From contig WRPG01000003.1 in assembly GCA_009773355.1 (NCBI GenBank), positions 41,628-105,627 on the forward strand: a stretch of DNA of 64,000 nucleotides. Reading direction: 5' to 3'. Below the pieces are notes generated by a model. The model did not search any database and was not told the DNA's origin. It worked only from the letters and a program-made list of their open reading frames with translations. Source of the DNA: Limisphaerales bacterium (lineage in GTDB: Bacteria > Verrucomicrobiota > Verrucomicrobiia > Limisphaerales > SXTU01). This document shows positions 61,845 to 64,000 of the stretch, piece by piece; the first letter of the stretch is position 1; each line of letters opens with the position of its first letter. The translations under genes were made by a program, and so were the position numbers.

Positions 61845-63032
61845 ATGCCAGCCGCCACAATCGTCTTCACCGACATCGTCGGTTTCTCAAAACAGAACAG
61901 TGCTGACCAGCAGCGTCTCCTGAACGCGCTCAACGCCGAGGTCAGACATGCGCTGGGTGGCTTTCTCAACCCCCCGGATGGCTCGCCGGACCTCATCGCG
62001 CTGCCCACCGGCGATGGCATGGCTTTGGTTTTCCTCGACAAGCCCCGAAAGCTTTGGGACGGGGACACGCTTCTGAAGCTCATCATCCGACTGCATCAGT
62101 GGGCATTTTCAGGGAAAGGAGGCGCCGGAGTCCTGCAACTACGTGTCGGGGTCCACACCGGAGTTATTGAGGAGATCCGAGACATCAACGACCGGCCTAA
62201 TGTCTGCGGCGACTGCATCAACTACGCGCAGAGGATCATGGACGCGGCTTCTCCCGCGCAAACCCTGTTCTCAGAGGCGGCTTACCGGCATCACATCGGC
62301 AGCGACAGGCAAATTTCAGTCCCCTTGGACAAAAAATCGGTGAAGGTCTCACTCCAAGGCCCGATCGAAGCCTTCGCCAAGCACGGCCTACAGATTACCG
62401 TCTTCAAACTCGTGCTGGCCACCGCCGCCAAATGGCATACCAACGACGACCCGGTTGCCAAGCACCTCATGCTGGTCACGCTCACCAGCTTGCCCAAGTC
62501 GATCACCGGTAATTTCAAAGTTTCATTGGGGACGGCCAAGCAGGTCGCGTTGATCCAACTGACGGGCGAACGGCTGCTTCCAAAACTCCAGAACGGCGAG
62601 GTCAATTTCAGCAACGATCTCAAACGTCTCTGGGTCTTCATGCCCGCGCCAGATCTCGCCCAGAACCTCTGGCTGCCTCAGAGCCAGATTACGGATACGC
62701 CAATCACGCCGGAACTCGTCGGCTTCCAGACCGAAGCGTGGGCAAACTATCTCGACCTGTTTCGCCGTGAACGTCCCGGCGTGGAAATCAAACTCGGCGT
62801 GTTCTCCTCCCCGCTCTACTTTGGGGCATCGTTCTTGGACTGGGACAGGCCGAAGGGCTGGATTCACGTAAGCCCGTGCGTCTGGGGGAAACACTCCACC
62901 GAATGGCCCGGCTACGACTTGGAATGGCTCGGTTCCAAGCCGTCCGAAGTTTACGAAACCTACGTTGCAGGTTTGAATCACCTGAATTCCATGACTTCGA
63001 ATCACATCGCCCGCTCTGGATCAGCCGCCTAA
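61845..63032 (+). CDS. Class III nucleotidyl cyclase with a C-terminal extra domain
   Basis: 395 residues. The N-terminal half is a class III cyclase: FTDIVGFSKQ (metal D10), TGDGMALVF (metal D57), VGVHTGVIEEI and CGDCINYAQRIMDAA (N126, R130), so the catalytic set is complete. The purine-recognition positions look changed: the usual Lys is L53 and the usual Asp is N119. The C-terminal half (about 195-395; KHLMLVTLTSLPKSITGNFKVSLGTAKQVALIQLTGERLL...PGVEIKLGVFSSPLYFGASFLDWDRPKGWIHVSPCVWGKHSTEWPGYDLEW) is a separate alpha/beta domain I cannot name. No membrane segment. Probably co-transcribed with the TIR-like gene. Confidence 0.8.
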   Translation: MPAATIVFTDIVGFSKQNSADQQRLLNALNAEVRHALGGFLNPPDGSPDLIALPTGDGMALVFLDKPRKLWDGDTLLKLIIRLHQWAFSGKGGAGVLQLRVGVHTGVIEEIRDINDRPNVCGDCINYAQRIMDAASPAQTLFSEAAYRHHIGSDRQISVPLDKKSVKVSLQGPIEAFAKHGLQITVFKLVLATAAKWHTNDDPVAKHLMLVTLTSLPKSITGNFKVSLGTAKQVALIQLTGERLLPKLQNGEVNFSNDLKRLWVFMPAPDLAQNLWLPQSQITDTPITPELVGFQTEAWANYLDLFRRERPGVEIKLGVFSSPLYFGASFLDWDRPKGWIHVSPCVWGKHSTEWPGYDLEWLGSKPSEVYETYVAGLNHLNSMTSNHIARSGSAA

Positions 63033-63055
63033 ATGCCGCGTGGTGAGACTTTGGC

Positions 63056-64000
63056 TTACAGCCTCTGTGGTGCTGGCGATTCCATTTCGGAGATGTTTCT
63101 CAAGAGCATCTCCCCTAGCCGACTGGCCCGCAGCGCGGTAGATACATCCCAGAAAGTTTTTATGGCGCATATTTGTCGCAACACACGGCCTTGCCGTAAC
63201 TCCGGGTCTCGGCACCAGAGCGAGTTCGACCCAGGACGAATTAGGAAGCTGGAATAATCGCTCACTGGCCCTTCAAACTGTGGTTCTCCATTCTGATCCA
63301 CTGGGGGGAAATGGATCTTTTTACCACCTTCTTGCACACGCAGCAATCGGCTCGTGATGACGTGACGCAGATAGCGTCCCACTACCAGCATTGCCTCTCG
63401 TGGATTTTTGCCGTCTTGCCACAAGCCTAGAGAAAAAGGCGCACCATCCGGTCCGTGACTCTCGATAAACTGATCAACCTCCGCCTCCCATGAAGTCCAT
63501 TTCTTAGAATCAATACACATTTCCAGAGGCGTCCTCATGGCCGCACGGACATATTGTAAATAGACGCGCTTCGCAGCGCTCATTAGCACTGGTGCGAAAG
63601 GTTCGACCGCGCGATAATAGTCGCGAAACACTCCTTCAGACACTTTCCAGACATTCGCCATATCCTCTCCCTCCCAATACCTTGCCCATTCGGAAAATAA
63701 CGGCCCGGCCGTTTCCTTCAGAAACTCTTTGAATTCCGTGGAAGCCGTCGCCAACGAACACAATTTAACTTCAAAACTTTCCGTGTCCGTGTCGTTCGAT
63801 TGCAACCACCAATTTTCCTCATTCGACCCTTCCGCGACCAGTTTGAGCACCATTTTTGTGACAAAAGCCGACGATGCAATCTCCACAAACTGGCGGATGG
63901 TCTGCACTTCGTTTGCACTCCCAGGCCAGGCAGATGCCGTATACTGGATGAGGTAATGCTTGATAAGCACATCTGGCTCGTTGCGGCAGACGAAAAGGCC
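63056..64000 (-). CDS. Unknown protein, cut by the window edge
   Basis: At least 314 codons; the frame runs through base 64000 without a stop (FVCRNEPDVLIKHYL at the edge), so the true start lies outside. A GTG at 63970 is possible but the open frame upstream looks like protein. Acidic and helical, with many tryptophans (NEENWWLQSND, FSEWARYWEGEDMANVWKVSEGVFRDYYRAVEPFAPVLMSAAKRVYLQYVRAAM, IDSKKWTSWEAEVDQFI). No family recognised. It converges on the cyclase with 23 bp between stops and has the same low GC. Confidence 0.65.
   Translation of the reverse strand, partial: GLFVCRNEPDVLIKHYLIQYTASAWPGSANEVQTIRQFVEIASSAFVTKMVLKLVAEGSNEENWWLQSNDTDTESFEVKLCSLATASTEFKEFLKETAGPLFSEWARYWEGEDMANVWKVSEGVFRDYYRAVEPFAPVLMSAAKRVYLQYVRAAMRTPLEMCIDSKKWTSWEAEVDQFIESHGPDGAPFSLGLWQDGKNPREAMLVVGRYLRHVITSRLLRVQEGGKKIHFPPVDQNGEPQFEGPVSDYSSFLIRPGSNSLWCRDPELRQGRVLRQICAIKTFWDVSTALRASRLGEMLLRNISEMESPAPQRL

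Overview
This window looks like a GC-rich chromosome segment from a Verrucomicrobiota bacterium, most likely of the Pedosphaera/Limisphaera type. The evidence is indirect: pseudopilins with the [13 protein letters not shown] leader and ADGHA-like tails, DUF1501 proteins paired with DUF1549/DUF1553 cytochromes, several sulfatases, a CE15 glucuronoyl esterase, an LptD-type outer-membrane protein and CxxCH/CYxCH planctomycete-type haem domains. No rRNA, tRNA, CRISPR array or transposase was seen.

Layout. 1-8.9 kb: end of an ABC ATPase, an LptD homologue, a response regulator, a UPF0175/DUF3368 toxin-antitoxin pair, two coupled amidohydrolases, a cytochrome with terpene-cyclase-like repeats, RsmH and a UreF-like protein. 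9-17.4 kb: MetF, LemA, UbiE/MenG, an AIM24-type protein, a CE15 esterase, a pseudopilin-lipoprotein pair, and one continuous reading frame joining a low-molecular-weight phosphatase, RpiB and serine hydroxymethyltransferase. 17.5-25.4 kb: ECF sigma factor with a coupled membrane partner, a receiver-ATPase protein, a three-gene chain of overlapping genes of unknown role, and LarC. 25.5-33.7 kb: Rsm22-like methyltransferase, two membrane proteins, M1 aminopeptidase with HEAT repeats, aspartate kinase. 33.7-42.9 kb: OmpR-type two-component system with candidate tandem operators, a secretin-like protein without a pore domain, threonine synthase and homoserine dehydrogenase, and a second pseudopilin-lipoprotein pair. 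43-61 kb: a broken PQQ-repeat gene, three sulfatases, a sugar kinase, a radical SAM gene and two DUF1501/cytochrome cassettes. 61-64 kb: a lower-GC block with a TIR-like protein, a class III nucleotidyl cyclase and an unknown gene cut by the window edge; this is the best candidate for an undescribed defence or signalling module.

How the genes work together. LysC, Hom and ThrC give the aspartate-to-threonine route. MetF and the GlyA domain serve one-carbon metabolism. The esterase, sulfatases, KDG-type kinase and secreted DUF1501/cytochrome cassettes suggest use of sulfated or acidic polysaccharides. The sigma factor, the two-component system and the cyclase supply regulation.

The most distinctive structural theme is a collection of inverted-repeat elements of about 55-145 bp. 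Their arms often contain their own palindromes. They fill many intergenic gaps, and several lie in frame inside conserved genes (RsmH, two sulfatases, the M1 peptidase, a DUF1549 protein). A 27-nt direct-repeat word is read in the same frame in both UbiE and LarC. Two genes take their stop codon from such a repeat. All family assignments come from reading the translated sequence; no database search was run.
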